A DNA stretch of 64,000 bases from Celerinatantimonas diazotrophica (GCF_004339545.1 NZ_SMGD01000013.1:1-64000); one strand, 5' to 3'; shown: positions 1 to 8,285, counted from the first letter of the stretch. Translations and numbers: made by a program. The notes: generated by a model from the letters alone, not told the origin.

Positions 1-94
1 TGGTATTGGTTCATGGTTTTACTTTTGGCGAAGCAAATTATAACCCTTTACCATGCCGTTCAAAAAACCACCACGAAAGATCAACAGTCCCTAG
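1..94. repeat. Right terminus of another element of the GGACTGTTGACC family
   Basis: The last roughly 35 bases before position 94 match the right end of the small elements in this window (accaccacgaaagatcaaca followed by gtccctag), but the bases further left do not match their interior. This could be the end of a longer relative, perhaps one with a transposase gene lying outside the window, or a diverged small copy. No transposase reading frame is recognisable in the 94 bases available. Its flanking CTAG at 91-94 is shared with the next element. Confidence 0.5.
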
Positions 95-285
95 GGACGG
101 TTGACCTTTTGTGATTAGTTTCGCAGAAATCTGAGAGGGATTTAGGCAAGGCAAACGTTGTGCCGTGTAGTAATTGGCCACAAAGAACGTTTAACGCTGG
201 ATAAATTCCTCTCAGATACTGCCCTTGGGGTTCATTTAAACGCATTTTGAACAAAATTCAACCACCAAAGATCAACAGTCCCTAG
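91..285 (+). mobile_element. MITE-like element copy A, short variant
   Basis: CTAG at 91-94 and at 282-285 bracket a 187-base element that starts GGACGGTTGACCTTTTGTG and ends with the inverted counterpart AAAGATCAACAGTCC. The interior shares the family sequence (ggcaaacgttgtgcc, gaacgtttaacgctgg, cctctcagatactgcc) but lacks about 73 bases present in the other copies, namely the block between the two copies of the tttaaacgcat stem. It contains no reading frame. It lies about 75 bases upstream of the acetyltransferase gene at 361 and abuts the element end at 1-94. Confidence 0.85.
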
Positions 286-360
286 AGCAAACCCATTCAT
301 ATTGCTGACATTTAAATGCTCTACCCTAGTCTTAATCTCAGTAACTGATTCAGTACTCAT

Positions 361-945
361 ATGGATATAATCTCTAACCGACTGATTTTACGAAAACCCA
401 ATAGCAACGATCTATGTGACTTTTATCGTATTTATGCCGACCCGGCCACCAATGTTTTTAATCCTAAAGGGCCAATTGAGAATATTGAAATCGCACAAGA
501 CATACTGCAGCTGTGGATTTCTCAGTGGCAGCAAGATGGATTTGGCATGTGGGTGATTAGTCCCCGTGAGGATGAATTTAATATCTTAGGATTTGGTGGA
601 TTTACCCATCGGCAATTTGCCGGTCAACCTATTATTAATTTAGGATATCGGTTTGCAGTACAAGCTTGGGGCAATGGTTATGCAACTGAAGCCACGAAAG
701 CTATGTTACAAGCGGGGTTTGACCAATGCCAGCTCCAACTCGTCAATGCTACCGTGCGAATTAACCATCGAGCATCACAAAAGGTATTGGAAAAATCAGG
801 CTTTGTTTACAAAAAAACAGTTCAAGATCAACCCCATGTATTACCCGCTCATGTTTATCAATACAACATCTCAAAGTGGCGAGTTGAACGCTTAAATCAT
901 TACCGTAATCAGGCCATCCAGCACATTAATCATAATCAACTTTGA
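361..945 (+). CDS. GNAT family N-acetyltransferase, RimJ/RimL-like
   Basis: A 194-residue protein of the GNAT fold expected to transfer acetyl from acetyl-CoA to an amine. The N-terminus TNRLILRKP-like (seen as SNRLILRKPN) is the usual beta-1 of RimJ/RimL-type enzymes, followed by GFGGFTHR on beta-4 and the acetyl-CoA loop YRFAVQAWGNGYATEA. The VNATVRINHRASQKVLEKSG segment near residues 127-146 is the typical C-terminal half. The substrate cannot be read from the sequence. It stands alone, with a repeat element upstream and a terminator hairpin shared with the convergent gene downstream. The first ATG fits the family start. Confidence 0.85.
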   Translation: MDIISNRLILRKPNSNDLCDFYRIYADPATNVFNPKGPIENIEIAQDILQLWISQWQQDGFGMWVISPREDEFNILGFGGFTHRQFAGQPIINLGYRFAVQAWGNGYATEATKAMLQAGFDQCQLQLVNATVRINHRASQKVLEKSGFVYKKTVQDQPHVLPAHVYQYNISKWRVERLNHYRNQAIQHINHNQL

Positions 946-970
946 TAAAATAAATAGCGTTCATAAAATT

Positions 971-997
971 AACGAGTCAAAATCCTCATGACTCGTT
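971..997. terminator. Bidirectional terminator between convergent genes
   Basis: AACGAGTCA and TGACTCGTT form a nine-base-pair stem with a short loop, followed on the plus strand by a T-rich run. It sits in the 60-base gap between the stops of the convergent genes at 945 and 1007. Confidence 0.7.
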
Positions 998-1006
998 TTA
1001 CACAGG

Positions 1007-1651
1007 TTATGACTGTATTTGTTTACTACGACAGGTGAACACATAGGCAGGTGGCAAATTCGCCCAACTTCGCTCGATAAAAGTGATATCAAACCAAGTC
1101 GTAATTGTTTTAACCTTCATGAGGCTGTATTGGAATAATATAAATCGGCCATTCGGTGACAAGGCTTTATTTACTGTCGAAAGAATATTAGTTGAAACCT
1201 GAGCGGGTAAACTTGAGAAAGGGATCCCGGATACGATGTAATCAATGTGTTCAATTCCATACTTCATTTTATACAGATTGATTTTCTCACCAGAGTCATG
1301 AATAATTCGGACATTGTCTAAGTGTCCATAACGTTCGTTAAGCTGTTGCACAAATACTTCGTTCGTCTCAATCAGAATAATCTCACAATGATCCGAGCGT
1401 CGTTTGATCAATAAATCAGTAAAAACGCCAGTACCGGGACCAATTTCGACGATACAACGCGCACTATTAAAATCAATCTGTTCAACCATTTTACGAGCTA
1501 AAAAACGAGAGCTGGGAGCAATAGCACCCACTGTGCGCGGAGTTGAGAGAAATTGACGGGCAAAAAGAATCTTAGAATGGATAAAATTAATTTGGAAAAA
1601 CGCACTCATCGGTGCCGTCAAGCGCCGAAACAATGATTGATTTTCTGGCAT
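1007..1651 (-). CDS. Class I SAM-dependent methyltransferase, phospholipid N-methyltransferase-like
   Basis: A 214-residue protein with a Rossmann-type methyltransferase core. VEIGPGTGVFTDLLI near residue 68 is motif I for SAM binding, IILIETNEVFVQQL follows as motif II, and VSGIPFSSLP resembles the substrate-loop motif of rRNA adenine and phospholipid N-methyltransferases. The N-terminal segment FLSTPRTVGAIAPSSRFLA is characteristic of bacterial phospholipid methyltransferase-like proteins. I infer lipid or nucleotide methylation, with lipid more likely. It is monocistronic and convergent with the gene on its left. Confidence 0.75.
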   Translation of the reverse strand: MPENQSLFRRLTAPMSAFFQINFIHSKILFARQFLSTPRTVGAIAPSSRFLARKMVEQIDFNSARCIVEIGPGTGVFTDLLIKRRSDHCEIILIETNEVFVQQLNERYGHLDNVRIIHDSGEKINLYKMKYGIEHIDYIVSGIPFSSLPAQVSTNILSTVNKALSPNGRFILFQYSLMKVKTITTWFDITFIERSWANLPPAYVFTCRSKQIQS

Positions 1652-1866
1652 TACTCCCCCATAAAAACAAATAAAATATACATGACTAGCCTGATTAAAA
1701 GCTTACTGCCATTAAACCAATGCAGGAGCTATCTATAGTTGCCCACACATTTAACTAATCATCCCCGAAAGTATTAGACGTTGCAAGGCCCAAAAGTTCC
1801 CTTCAATAAGCACGATATGCAATATAAAGTCACTTTTTAAAGTCATATTGAACCCACGAACATATT

Positions 1867-2250
1867 TTATTGGCCATCTTCATGATGGAAATTAGCCGAT
1901 GAACACAACGAAGCTTGATGGAAAACCATTTGCCAATTTTCGCCATTCCAGCGCCATAAACTGGTGCGTCGCGTATATTTAACAGGTCGGTTTGGCAGTT
2001 TAATCATGCATAAATAGATCAACTGATGAGTATCTTGAGAAATTTGGCGATGCTCCAACGCATGAATCTCCACATCCCAACTGTCCCCATAAACTTCCGA
2101 CATGGTTTCTGCACGCTCTAAGCGTTCACCTTTCGCTGTAATTTCAACAAAATCATCAGCTAGAAGCGCATTGAATTGCTCCATACAATGACGAATCGCT
2201 GGACTAAGCAAAATTTTTTCCAAACTAATGAGCTGTTCACCAATGTTCAT
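1867..2250 (-). CDS. DUF4440 / NTF2-like domain protein
   Basis: A 127-residue protein of the cone-shaped NTF2/SnoaL superfamily. It begins with the helix that pairs with LLADDFVEITAKGE, the usual start of DUF4440 proteins, and ends with YTRRTSLWRWNGENWQMVFH, the typical last two strands. Members are small ligand-binding or steroid-isomerase-like proteins and the function here cannot be set. An AGGAGATAT ribosome-binding site precedes the ATG. Its start lies 33 bases from the stop of the DUF72 gene, so the two may share a transcript. Confidence 0.75.
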   Translation of the reverse strand: MNIGEQLISLEKILLSPAIRHCMEQFNALLADDFVEITAKGERLERAETMSEVYGDSWDVEIHALEHRQISQDTHQLIYLCMIKLPNRPVKYTRRTSLWRWNGENWQMVFHQASLCSSANFHHEDGQ

Positions 2251-2283
2251 AATATATCTCCTGGTTAACTTACGAGCGATTCG

Positions 2284-3183
2284 CTAAAAAATATCGATTT
2301 GTTGAGCAGCCGGTGATTCAGGTAATTCTAAACTAGGTAATACGATGTTTGTTTCACGCTGATAAAAATCAGCCAACTGTTGATATAAATAAACCGCGAA
2401 CTGCGGTGCTAATACGTTATCTGGCGTATGAATAAACAGATGAGGGTTTAATCCATTACTGAGCCAAATTGATAGTTTAGCTAACCAAGGCCGAAAAAAC
2501 TGGTCATTGGCCGACATTTGCGGATGCGCGATAAAACGAATAATTGGCGTTTGGCCCGCCACAAGGACATGCACCGGAACATGCGGCTTTTTAGCGTGCG
2601 CCTCAACAACCGCGGCAGTTGTCGCAGGGGCAGCAAAAACAGCTCGGGTATCCATCATGATTCGCTCAACCTTTTGAGCCATTAATAACTGATTCAGCTG
2701 CTGCTCTGCGGAACCTTTGGTAAAAAATTGCGGATGACGGACCTCGACACCAAAGGTTCGATCTTTGGGTAACTGTGCCAAAAAAGATTCTAAATTAGGG
2801 AGTTGTTGCGGACCAAACTGCTTAGGTAATTGGATCATCCAAACACTGGTCTGCTCGGCTATTGGCGCCATCGTTGCAAAGAATTCACTTAACAATCCCT
2901 GACAATGACATAATTGCGCTTGGTGAGTGATGCTTTTTGGTAATTTAAACGTAAATCTAAATGATGGCCCAACAGCGCGACTCCAATTACGCACCGATTC
3001 AATCTTAGGAAGTGCATAAAAAGTGGTATTCCCTTCTACCGTTGAGAAGACCTTTGCGTAATCTTCCAGCCATTGCTCCCGTGGACCACAATAGAGACTC
3101 CCACGCCATTGTTCGTGTGACCACATTGCCATGCCTACTCGCAATATCCCGGTATCTGCCGATGTCATTTGTTTTTCAATCAA
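2284..3183 (-). CDS. yecE: DUF72 family protein (YecE-like)
   Basis: A protein of about 295-299 residues carrying the DUF72 TIM-barrel-like domain. LRVGMAMWSHEQWRGSLY at the start corresponds to the family GTxGWxxxxWxGxFYP region. FSTVEGNTTFYALP, FRFTFKLPKSITHQ, FGVEVRHPQFF and the late FIHTPDNVLAPQFA are the family landmarks. The biochemical role of DUF72 is unknown. The frame opens at a TTG at 3183, but the ATG at 3168 is an equally possible start and removes five residues before TSADTG. It probably shares a transcript with the DUF4440 gene downstream. Confidence 0.85.
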   Translation of the reverse strand: MIEKQMTSADTGILRVGMAMWSHEQWRGSLYCGPREQWLEDYAKVFSTVEGNTTFYALPKIESVRNWSRAVGPSFRFTFKLPKSITHQAQLCHCQGLLSEFFATMAPIAEQTSVWMIQLPKQFGPQQLPNLESFLAQLPKDRTFGVEVRHPQFFTKGSAEQQLNQLLMAQKVERIMMDTRAVFAAPATTAAVVEAHAKKPHVPVHVLVAGQTPIIRFIAHPQMSANDQFFRPWLAKLSIWLSNGLNPHLFIHTPDNVLAPQFAVYLYQQLADFYQRETNIVLPSLELPESPAAQQIDIF

Positions 3184-3186
3184 ACC

Positions 3187-3285
3187 TTACCCTATTTTTC
3201 TTAAACCGTTGACCCAAAACCCAATCAGAATTGTCACTGCAAAACTAGCTAAAGTGTCAGCCATAATATATTCAGTTTTTGCCAT
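3187..3285 (-). CDS. Possible 32-residue membrane peptide
   Basis: A short frame encodes a peptide starting MAKTEYIMADTLASF with a hydrophobic stretch (FAVTILIGFWV) and a basic end (GLRKIG). An AAGG sequence lies eight bases before the ATG. Its stop is three bases before the TTG start of the DUF72 gene, so it could be a leader or small membrane protein of that transcript. I do not recognise a family, and chance cannot be excluded for a frame this short. Confidence 0.35.
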   Translation of the reverse strand: MAKTEYIMADTLASFAVTILIGFWVNGLRKIG

Positions 3286-3315
3286 AAGAATACCTTAATT
3301 TGTCTAAATCAAATG

Positions 3316-3354
3316 TAATGGCAATAGAGCGTTCCAACAATTCAATTGCCATTA
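3316..3354. repeat. Inverted repeat TAATGGCAAT / ATTGCCATTA
   Basis: Ten perfectly paired bases at 3316-3325 and 3345-3354 flank a 19-base loop in the gap downstream of the minus-strand acetyltransferase gene. There is no T tract, so it may be a weak terminator or a transcript-end stabilising hairpin. Confidence 0.4.
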
Positions 3355-3395
3355 CCCCCTGCTCCCCGGATTTCAATATACATTCGCGCAACTTG

Positions 3396-4040
3396 TCATC
3401 GAGGAAAGACGCACTGAGGTTTTACTAGGGACTGTTGACCTTTTAATTCCCGCCATTCTTGGCGCAAAATACCGTATTTGACACTATCGTAATAATGCCC
3501 TTTGTAATAACGAACTTTGCGTAACCTTGCTTCTTGTTTCAGCCCAACTTTCTGAGCGCAACGCATCATGCCAGGATTCCCTGACCAGGTGGTCAATCCA
3601 ACACGCTCAATAGCAAGCACTTGAAAAAGGTGCTCAATCCAAAGAGGCAACGCTTGACTGGCAATACCTCGCCCCCAATACTGAGAATCATAAATAATCA
3701 CACCCATTTCTAGCCAACGAGTCTGTTCACATTCCCAATAAAAACTAACTGAACCAATCGGATTATCGTTCACACAAATCAACTGCATATCCTCACCGTT
3801 ATACAGCCTGAGAAAAACGTTTTGTGCAAATTGTTCTAATGTCGGTTCCTGATATGGAAAATATGGGCCATTAAATTCAGTCCATAATGGATCTTTCGTC
3901 ACTAATGCATGCAAAAATTCAAGTTCATCTAGTTTGGATTTACGAATAGAGATCGTATTTTCAGAGTTCAAAGTTTGCCTTCCCTCATTTGCTGACGAAG
4001 CTAGTTTAGTTTGAGCAGTTGCTAATTCCCATACTTCCAA
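3396..4040 (-). CDS. GNAT family N-acetyltransferase with a C-terminus altered by a repeat end
   Basis: A protein of up to 214 residues. The GNAT domain starts near residue 30 (ISIRKSKLDELEFLHALV). It continues through IGSVSFYWECEQTRWLEMGV, the acetyl-CoA loop SQYWGRGIASQALPLW and GLTTWSGNPGMMRCAQKVGL, the usual RimJ/RimL-type C-half. The first 25 or so residues look unlike the family, so the true start may be internal. The last residues after EWRELK are encoded by a remnant of the mobile repeat (CTAG plus the 15-base terminal repeat) and sequence beyond it, so the original C-terminus has been replaced. The substrate is unknown. Confidence 0.75.
   Translation of the reverse strand: MEVWELATAQTKLASSANEGRQTLNSENTISIRKSKLDELEFLHALVTKDPLWTEFNGPYFPYQEPTLEQFAQNVFLRLYNGEDMQLICVNDNPIGSVSFYWECEQTRWLEMGVIIYDSQYWGRGIASQALPLWIEHLFQVLAIERVGLTTWSGNPGMMRCAQKVGLKQEARLRKVRYYKGHYYDSVKYGILRQEWRELKGQQSLVKPQCVFPR
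3426..3445 (+). repeat. Solitary element end inside the acetyltransferase 3' end
   Basis: CTAG followed by GGACTGTTGACCTTTT matches the terminal repeat of the elements exactly, but the next bases are acetyltransferase coding sequence, not element interior. The rest of the element is missing. This looks like a deletion derivative of a former insertion. Confidence 0.75.
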
Positions 4041-4143
4041 TGAGTTTTAAAGGGGCAGTATGACATTCCCCCTAGCTAATAAGCTGCTTTTAGTCTAGAC
4101 TTGCGACTCATTTTGTCGTGTCTTTTATAACGTGTGAGTTGCT

Positions 4144-5406
4144 ATGTCTTTTGCCGAACTAGGCTTATCTAAACCCATTACCGAATCCTTAAATGCGCTC
4201 GGTTATTCCAAGCCAACCCCTATTCAAGCCCAATCGGTTCCAGTGATTCTCAAAGGCAAAGATGTATTGGCAGCAGCACAAACAGGCACAGGTAAAACAG
4301 CTGCATTTGTATTACCGCTACTTGAGCGGTTACGTCAGCAAAAGCCATCACAAACTAAAGAAGTTAAGGTACTTATTGTTACCCCGACTCGAGAATTAGC
4401 CGCTCAAATTGATACCAATATCGATGCTTATGCCAAAAATTTACGCATCCGTCACCAAGTGATCTTTGGGGGAGTCAGTGCTAAAAGTCAAATCCGCCAG
4501 TTAATTCCTGGCTGTGAACTATTGACAGCAACACCGGGTCGATTACTGGACATGTGCTCGCAAGGAATGTTAGATCTATCTAAAGTGCAGACACTGGTAC
4601 TTGATGAAGCAGACCGAATGTTGGATATGGGATTTATTCACGATATTCGTCGTCTGTTGAAACTACTGCCCAAAAAACGTCAAAATTTACTTTTTTCAGC
4701 AACCTTTGCAGGTGCAATTCGCCAACTAGCGCAATCACTTCTGGATCATCCTATTGAAATTACCGTGGATCGTGAGAATCAGACCGCTCGTAAAGTTGAA
4801 CAATATTACACCTTAGTTGATAAAAACGATAAAACAGGGTTACTTAAACAATTAGTAACTGAAAACAAATGGCAACAAGTTTTAGTGTTTACTCGCACCA
4901 AACATGGCGCCAACCGTCTAACCCAACGTCTAGAACGGGCGAATATAAATGCGGCAGCCATTCATGGTAATAAAAGCCAGAATGCTCGAGTCAGTGCGCT
5001 CAACGGGTTTAAAGATGGTCGTATTGAAGTCCTTGTTGCAACTGATATCGCCGCGCGTGGGCTTGATATCAAACAACTCCCACAAATTGTCAATTTTGAT
5101 TTGCCAAACATTCCTGAAGATTATGTCCACCGGATAGGTCGCACCGGGCGAGCAGGACAATCAGGAACTGCCTATTCACTGGTCAGTGAAGAACAACTAT
5201 TGCTCTTAAACGACATTGAGAAATTCATTAAATCTCCCATTCATGAACTCAGTGTTGATGGCTTTAATGCGTCATTTAACCGTCAAAGCGCTCAACTGGC
5301 CCAAAAAACGCCAAAAACGCCAAAAACGCCAACCAGTCAACGACATGGAGCTCCGAGTCGCAATCGCCCTCGTAAGAATGCCTCATCAAAATCATCATCG
5401 AGATAA
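4144..5406 (+). CDS. rhlE: DEAD-box ATP-dependent RNA helicase RhlE
   Basis: A 420-residue cytoplasmic RNA helicase. All core motifs are visible: Q motif (GYSKPTPIQAQSVP), motif I AAQTGTGKT, PTRELAAQ, TPGRLLD, DEAD as LVLDEADRMLDMGF, SAT in LLFSATF, and the second-domain motifs VLVATDIAARGLDI and YVHRIGRTGRAG. Length and the short basic tail fit RhlE, which unwinds RNA and assists ribosome assembly and cold adaptation. The tail holds a near-perfect nine-base tandem repeat giving KTPKTPKTP, which may vary in length. The gene is monocistronic. A TTTATAAC box about 15 bases before the ATG could be its -10, but that is close for a promoter. Confidence 0.93.
   Translation: MSFAELGLSKPITESLNALGYSKPTPIQAQSVPVILKGKDVLAAAQTGTGKTAAFVLPLLERLRQQKPSQTKEVKVLIVTPTRELAAQIDTNIDAYAKNLRIRHQVIFGGVSAKSQIRQLIPGCELLTATPGRLLDMCSQGMLDLSKVQTLVLDEADRMLDMGFIHDIRRLLKLLPKKRQNLLFSATFAGAIRQLAQSLLDHPIEITVDRENQTARKVEQYYTLVDKNDKTGLLKQLVTENKWQQVLVFTRTKHGANRLTQRLERANINAAAIHGNKSQNARVSALNGFKDGRIEVLVATDIAARGLDIKQLPQIVNFDLPNIPEDYVHRIGRTGRAGQSGTAYSLVSEEQLLLLNDIEKFIKSPIHELSVDGFNASFNRQSAQLAQKTPKTPKTPTSQRHGAPSRNRPRKNASSKSSSR
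5301..5330 (+). repeat. Nine-base tandem repeat within rhlE
   Basis: Three consecutive units of ccaaaa(a)acg encode the KTPKTPKTP stretch in the disordered tail of RhlE. Replication slippage here would change tail length without breaking the frame. Confidence 0.75.
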
Positions 5407-5536
5407 AATCTAAATGATTACCGCTTTTTGTTAATGGTTGTTTGTTAAAAAACAGCCCCTGGGAAACTGCCTATTTGGGCACTTTATCAAAATGCGGTAT
5501 GATTTATAGTAAGTATGATTTAATGTCGAGGTAGGT

Positions 5537-6631
5537 ATTACTCAGCCTATATCCAAAAATCAGCAGCCATTCTCCCAGTGGATAAATCGCTATCGCTGGT
5601 GTATTCCAGTTTTATGCTGTGTATTGGTGGTTGCATCACTCTCTCTAGCACGTTCATTTTTATTTCCCATTGTTGCTTCGTGCCTCTTAGCGCTGATGCT
5701 TTCTCCTCCAGTGCAGTTGCTAATACGTTGGCATGTTCCCAAGATCCTAGCCAGCCTCATTATGATCACTTTCAGTTCCAGTTTAGTGATCGGTGCCGGC
5801 TATTTGACCACACCCGCGATTACCCATTGGATCAAACAAGCACCAATCAGCTTAGTCAAAATGCTCGATGAAGAACAAGAACTCAAAGATACCATCAGCT
5901 CAATTAAGAAGACATCTAAGCAAGTATCTAATGCAGTAAGCCAGATCATTAGCCAGTCAGATACGCGTCGGCAAGTTCTCTATCAGCAGCAAGACTGGCT
6001 GAATAAGTTGCTGAACGAATTAAAAACCAGTATGACATTACTGCTGTTGATTATGACTCTCACGCTTTTTTTACTGGTCAGTGGCGATGGTCTTATTTTT
6101 AATTTAATACGGCTCAACCATAACCGTCTAACACGACGCCAATTGATTGCCCTTTGGCGACGACTGCCCGGTGAAGTTGGTCGTTATTTAGGTGCTGCAT
6201 TTCTCACGAATCTGGTAACCGGACTGATCACTAGTTCGATACTCTGGTATTTAAATGTTCCAATGCCATGGGTCTGGCTGGTGCTCGTCACCTTTGCCCG
6301 GTTTATTCCATATATTGGGGTTGCCGCTGTTACTTTGCTTATTTTTGCAGTGGCACTGAGTGATTTTCACCATTTTTGGTTGGCTTTCACTCCAGCTGCT
6401 ATCTTTTTAGTTTTAACCACAATTATCGGCATGTTTGTTGATCCGCTGGTCCACGGCATGCGACTTAAAGTTAATCCAATTGTCGTATTTGTCTCAGTTA
6501 TCTTTTGGGGATGGTTGTGGGGAATCGTCGGCGCAATCATTGCGGTTCCTATGCTCACTGTGGCGTTAGTCGTATCACAAAGCATGGGGTGGCACACGCT
6601 TACTCGAATTGTTACAACGAGGTCATCATGA
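5537..6631 (+). CDS. AI-2E family transporter (PerM-like membrane protein)
   Basis: A membrane protein of the AI-2E/PerM family with about eight transmembrane segments: paired hydrophobic segments at the N-terminus, a polar central region (DEEQELKDTISSIKKT) and a C-terminal membrane block. RFIPYIGVA and the GIVGAIIAVPML end are strong family landmarks. The conserved family N-terminus (WINRY before the first membrane helix) lies upstream of the first usual start codon, TTG at 5624. The open frame continues upstream to an ATT at 5537 preceded by GAGG, so I place the start there with low certainty. Transported substrate is unknown. Its stop overlaps the amidoligase start as ATGA, making it the first gene of a four-gene operon. 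Confidence 0.8.
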   Translation: MTQPISKNQQPFSQWINRYRWCIPVLCCVLVVASLSLARSFLFPIVASCLLALMLSPPVQLLIRWHVPKILASLIMITFSSSLVIGAGYLTTPAITHWIKQAPISLVKMLDEEQELKDTISSIKKTSKQVSNAVSQIISQSDTRRQVLYQQQDWLNKLLNELKTSMTLLLLIMTLTLFLLVSGDGLIFNLIRLNHNRLTRRQLIALWRRLPGEVGRYLGAAFLTNLVTGLITSSILWYLNVPMPWVWLVLVTFARFIPYIGVAAVTLLIFAVALSDFHHFWLAFTPAAIFLVLTTIIGMFVDPLVHGMRLKVNPIVVFVSVIFWGWLWGIVGAIIAVPMLTVALVVSQSMGWHTLTRIVTTRSS

Positions 6632-7623
6632 AAAGACTATTTTTTCAACCTGAGCAAACCACCACTAGTCAAGCACAACCCCGTCATGTCGGATTCGAGC
6701 TGGAATTTTCAGGGATTGATCTGAAAACCGCCGGCCGAGTGATGGCTGAAGCATTTAATGGCGAATTCTTGCTGATCTCAGAAGCGGAAGGAAAAGTCAA
6801 AACCAGTCTGGGTACATTTAAAATCGAAATTGACTGGCAGTTTGCTAAAACAACAGCTCGAGAACGCATTGCCCAACGAGCCCAAGAACTAGGAACGACC
6901 AAGGCCGATGATCCATTTATGGAATGGATGGCAAAACTGGCAACCATTGCAGTGCCCGTTGAAGTGGTTTGCCCACCTATTGCTTTCAATGAACTTGATA
7001 AGTTAGAACCAATGGTTGAAGCACTCCGCAATAATGGCGCTTTAGGCACTGGAAAATCATTAATCTACGCCTTTGGAGTGCACATTAATCCAGAACTCCC
7101 CAGCTACGATAGCGCGATGATTATCCGTTACATAAAAAGTTTCGTACTAGCACAACACTGGCTGGTTAAACGCCATAAAGTTGATCTCATTCGCCGAGTA
7201 ACACCTTATATTAATCTTTATCCTGAGCCTTACAGCGAACTGGTCATTGGTTATCAAGGCGATGAACCCCTGTCACAGATTATCGACGATTATCTGGCTT
7301 TTAACCCAACACGCAACAGAGCATTAGATATGTTGCCTCTTTTCATGTACTTAGATGAATCACGGATTATTAGCAAGTTAAATGATCCTCTCGTGAATGC
7401 CCGACCAACATTGCATTATCGATTGCCGAATTGCGAGATTGAAAAGGCGGATTGGAGTTTGTCTCAAAGCTGGAATATCTGGTGCACTGTTGAAGCGATA
7501 GCCGCAAACCCGACCTTGCTGGCACAAATGAGTCAAGACTGGATTGCGGATGACCGCTTGGCTAATCGTTATTCGGAGAAAGTATGGCAAAAACTCGACC
7601 AAATCGACAAAAACCACTTATAG
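6628..7623 (+). CDS. Putative amidoligase enzyme
   Basis: A protein of 331 residues of the glutamine-synthetase-fold putative amidoligase family. HVGFELEFSGIDLKTAG near the N-terminus is the signature start, with acidic metal or ATP-site residues. GTFKIEIDWQFAKT, EVVCPPIAF and FGVHINPELP are later conserved parts. Published comparative genomics predicts that these enzymes form amide bonds in small molecules or peptides, with a partner glutaminase supplying ammonia. The ATG at 6628 overlaps the stop of the AI-2E gene, and the glutamine amidotransferase gene starts 40 bases before its stop, so translation is probably coupled. No substrate can be read from the sequence. Confidence 0.85.
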   Translation: MKRLFFQPEQTTTSQAQPRHVGFELEFSGIDLKTAGRVMAEAFNGEFLLISEAEGKVKTSLGTFKIEIDWQFAKTTARERIAQRAQELGTTKADDPFMEWMAKLATIAVPVEVVCPPIAFNELDKLEPMVEALRNNGALGTGKSLIYAFGVHINPELPSYDSAMIIRYIKSFVLAQHWLVKRHKVDLIRRVTPYINLYPEPYSELVIGYQGDEPLSQIIDDYLAFNPTRNRALDMLPLFMYLDESRIISKLNDPLVNARPTLHYRLPNCEIEKADWSLSQSWNIWCTVEAIAANPTLLAQMSQDWIADDRLANRYSEKVWQKLDQIDKNHL

Positions 7624-8285
7624 GCGTTACCGGCAATGCGAAGTACTGGTCACCCTCATGGTTTGCATTGTCGAGTATTCTGCGTTGCTGTGGCGCCCAA
7701 GCAAAACGGATTAGTATTCGCCATAGTGCGAACATCAATCGCCTGGATGCACTGATTATCAGTGGTGGGGATGATATTCACCCATCACTTTATGGCGAAG
7801 AGGAAATGCCTAAAGCCAAATACGATCAACCACGAGATGAACTTGAAATCCATTACATCCGTTACGCGTTGGAACAAAATTTACCGATGCTGGGGATTTG
7901 TCGCGGCTATCAATTATTAAACGTTGTCTGCGGTGGCTCACTCTATGACGATATCCGCCCCATGCGTCAAAAAACCTCAAACTTCAATACAATTTTGCCG
8001 CGGAAAACCGCATACTTGACCGAGCAAACCCAGCTTTTTCAACTTGTTAATCGACCTAAAATCCAAATCAACAGCCTCCACCACCAAGCAATTTATCAGG
8101 TAGCGCCCGAGTTTAAGGTTGCGGCAACTGATAAAGATGACTTTATTCAAGCCATTGAGCATATGAATCACCATACAATGCTAGGTGTGCAGTGGCACCC
8201 TGAATATCTGTTCTACCGACATAGCCAACGCCAACTATTTCATTGGCTCATCGCACAAGCGAAACTATACCGCCGACACCAATAG
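7584..8285 (+). CDS. Class I glutamine amidotransferase-like protein (peptidase C26 / PuuD-like)
   Basis: A 233-residue class I amidotransferase-fold protein. IISGGDDIHPSLYG is the oxyanion strand region typical of gamma-glutamyl-GABA hydrolases. LGICRGYQLLNVVCGG carries the nucleophile cysteine, and MLGVQWHPEYLF supplies the His-Glu pair, so the triad is complete. It either releases ammonia from glutamine for the preceding amidoligase or hydrolyses a gamma-glutamyl amide. GGAG lies five bases before its ATG, inside the amidoligase gene. The operon position strongly suggests the two enzymes act together. Confidence 0.88.
   Translation: MAKTRPNRQKPLIGVTGNAKYWSPSWFALSSILRCCGAQAKRISIRHSANINRLDALIISGGDDIHPSLYGEEEMPKAKYDQPRDELEIHYIRYALEQNLPMLGICRGYQLLNVVCGGSLYDDIRPMRQKTSNFNTILPRKTAYLTEQTQLFQLVNRPKIQINSLHHQAIYQVAPEFKVAATDKDDFIQAIEHMNHHTMLGVQWHPEYLFYRHSQRQLFHWLIAQAKLYRRHQ

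Noticed and set aside
4930-7049. Several long antisense frames within rhlE, AI-2E and amidoligase genes
   Set aside because: They are shadows of well-supported genes, lack ribosome sites and show no family motifs.
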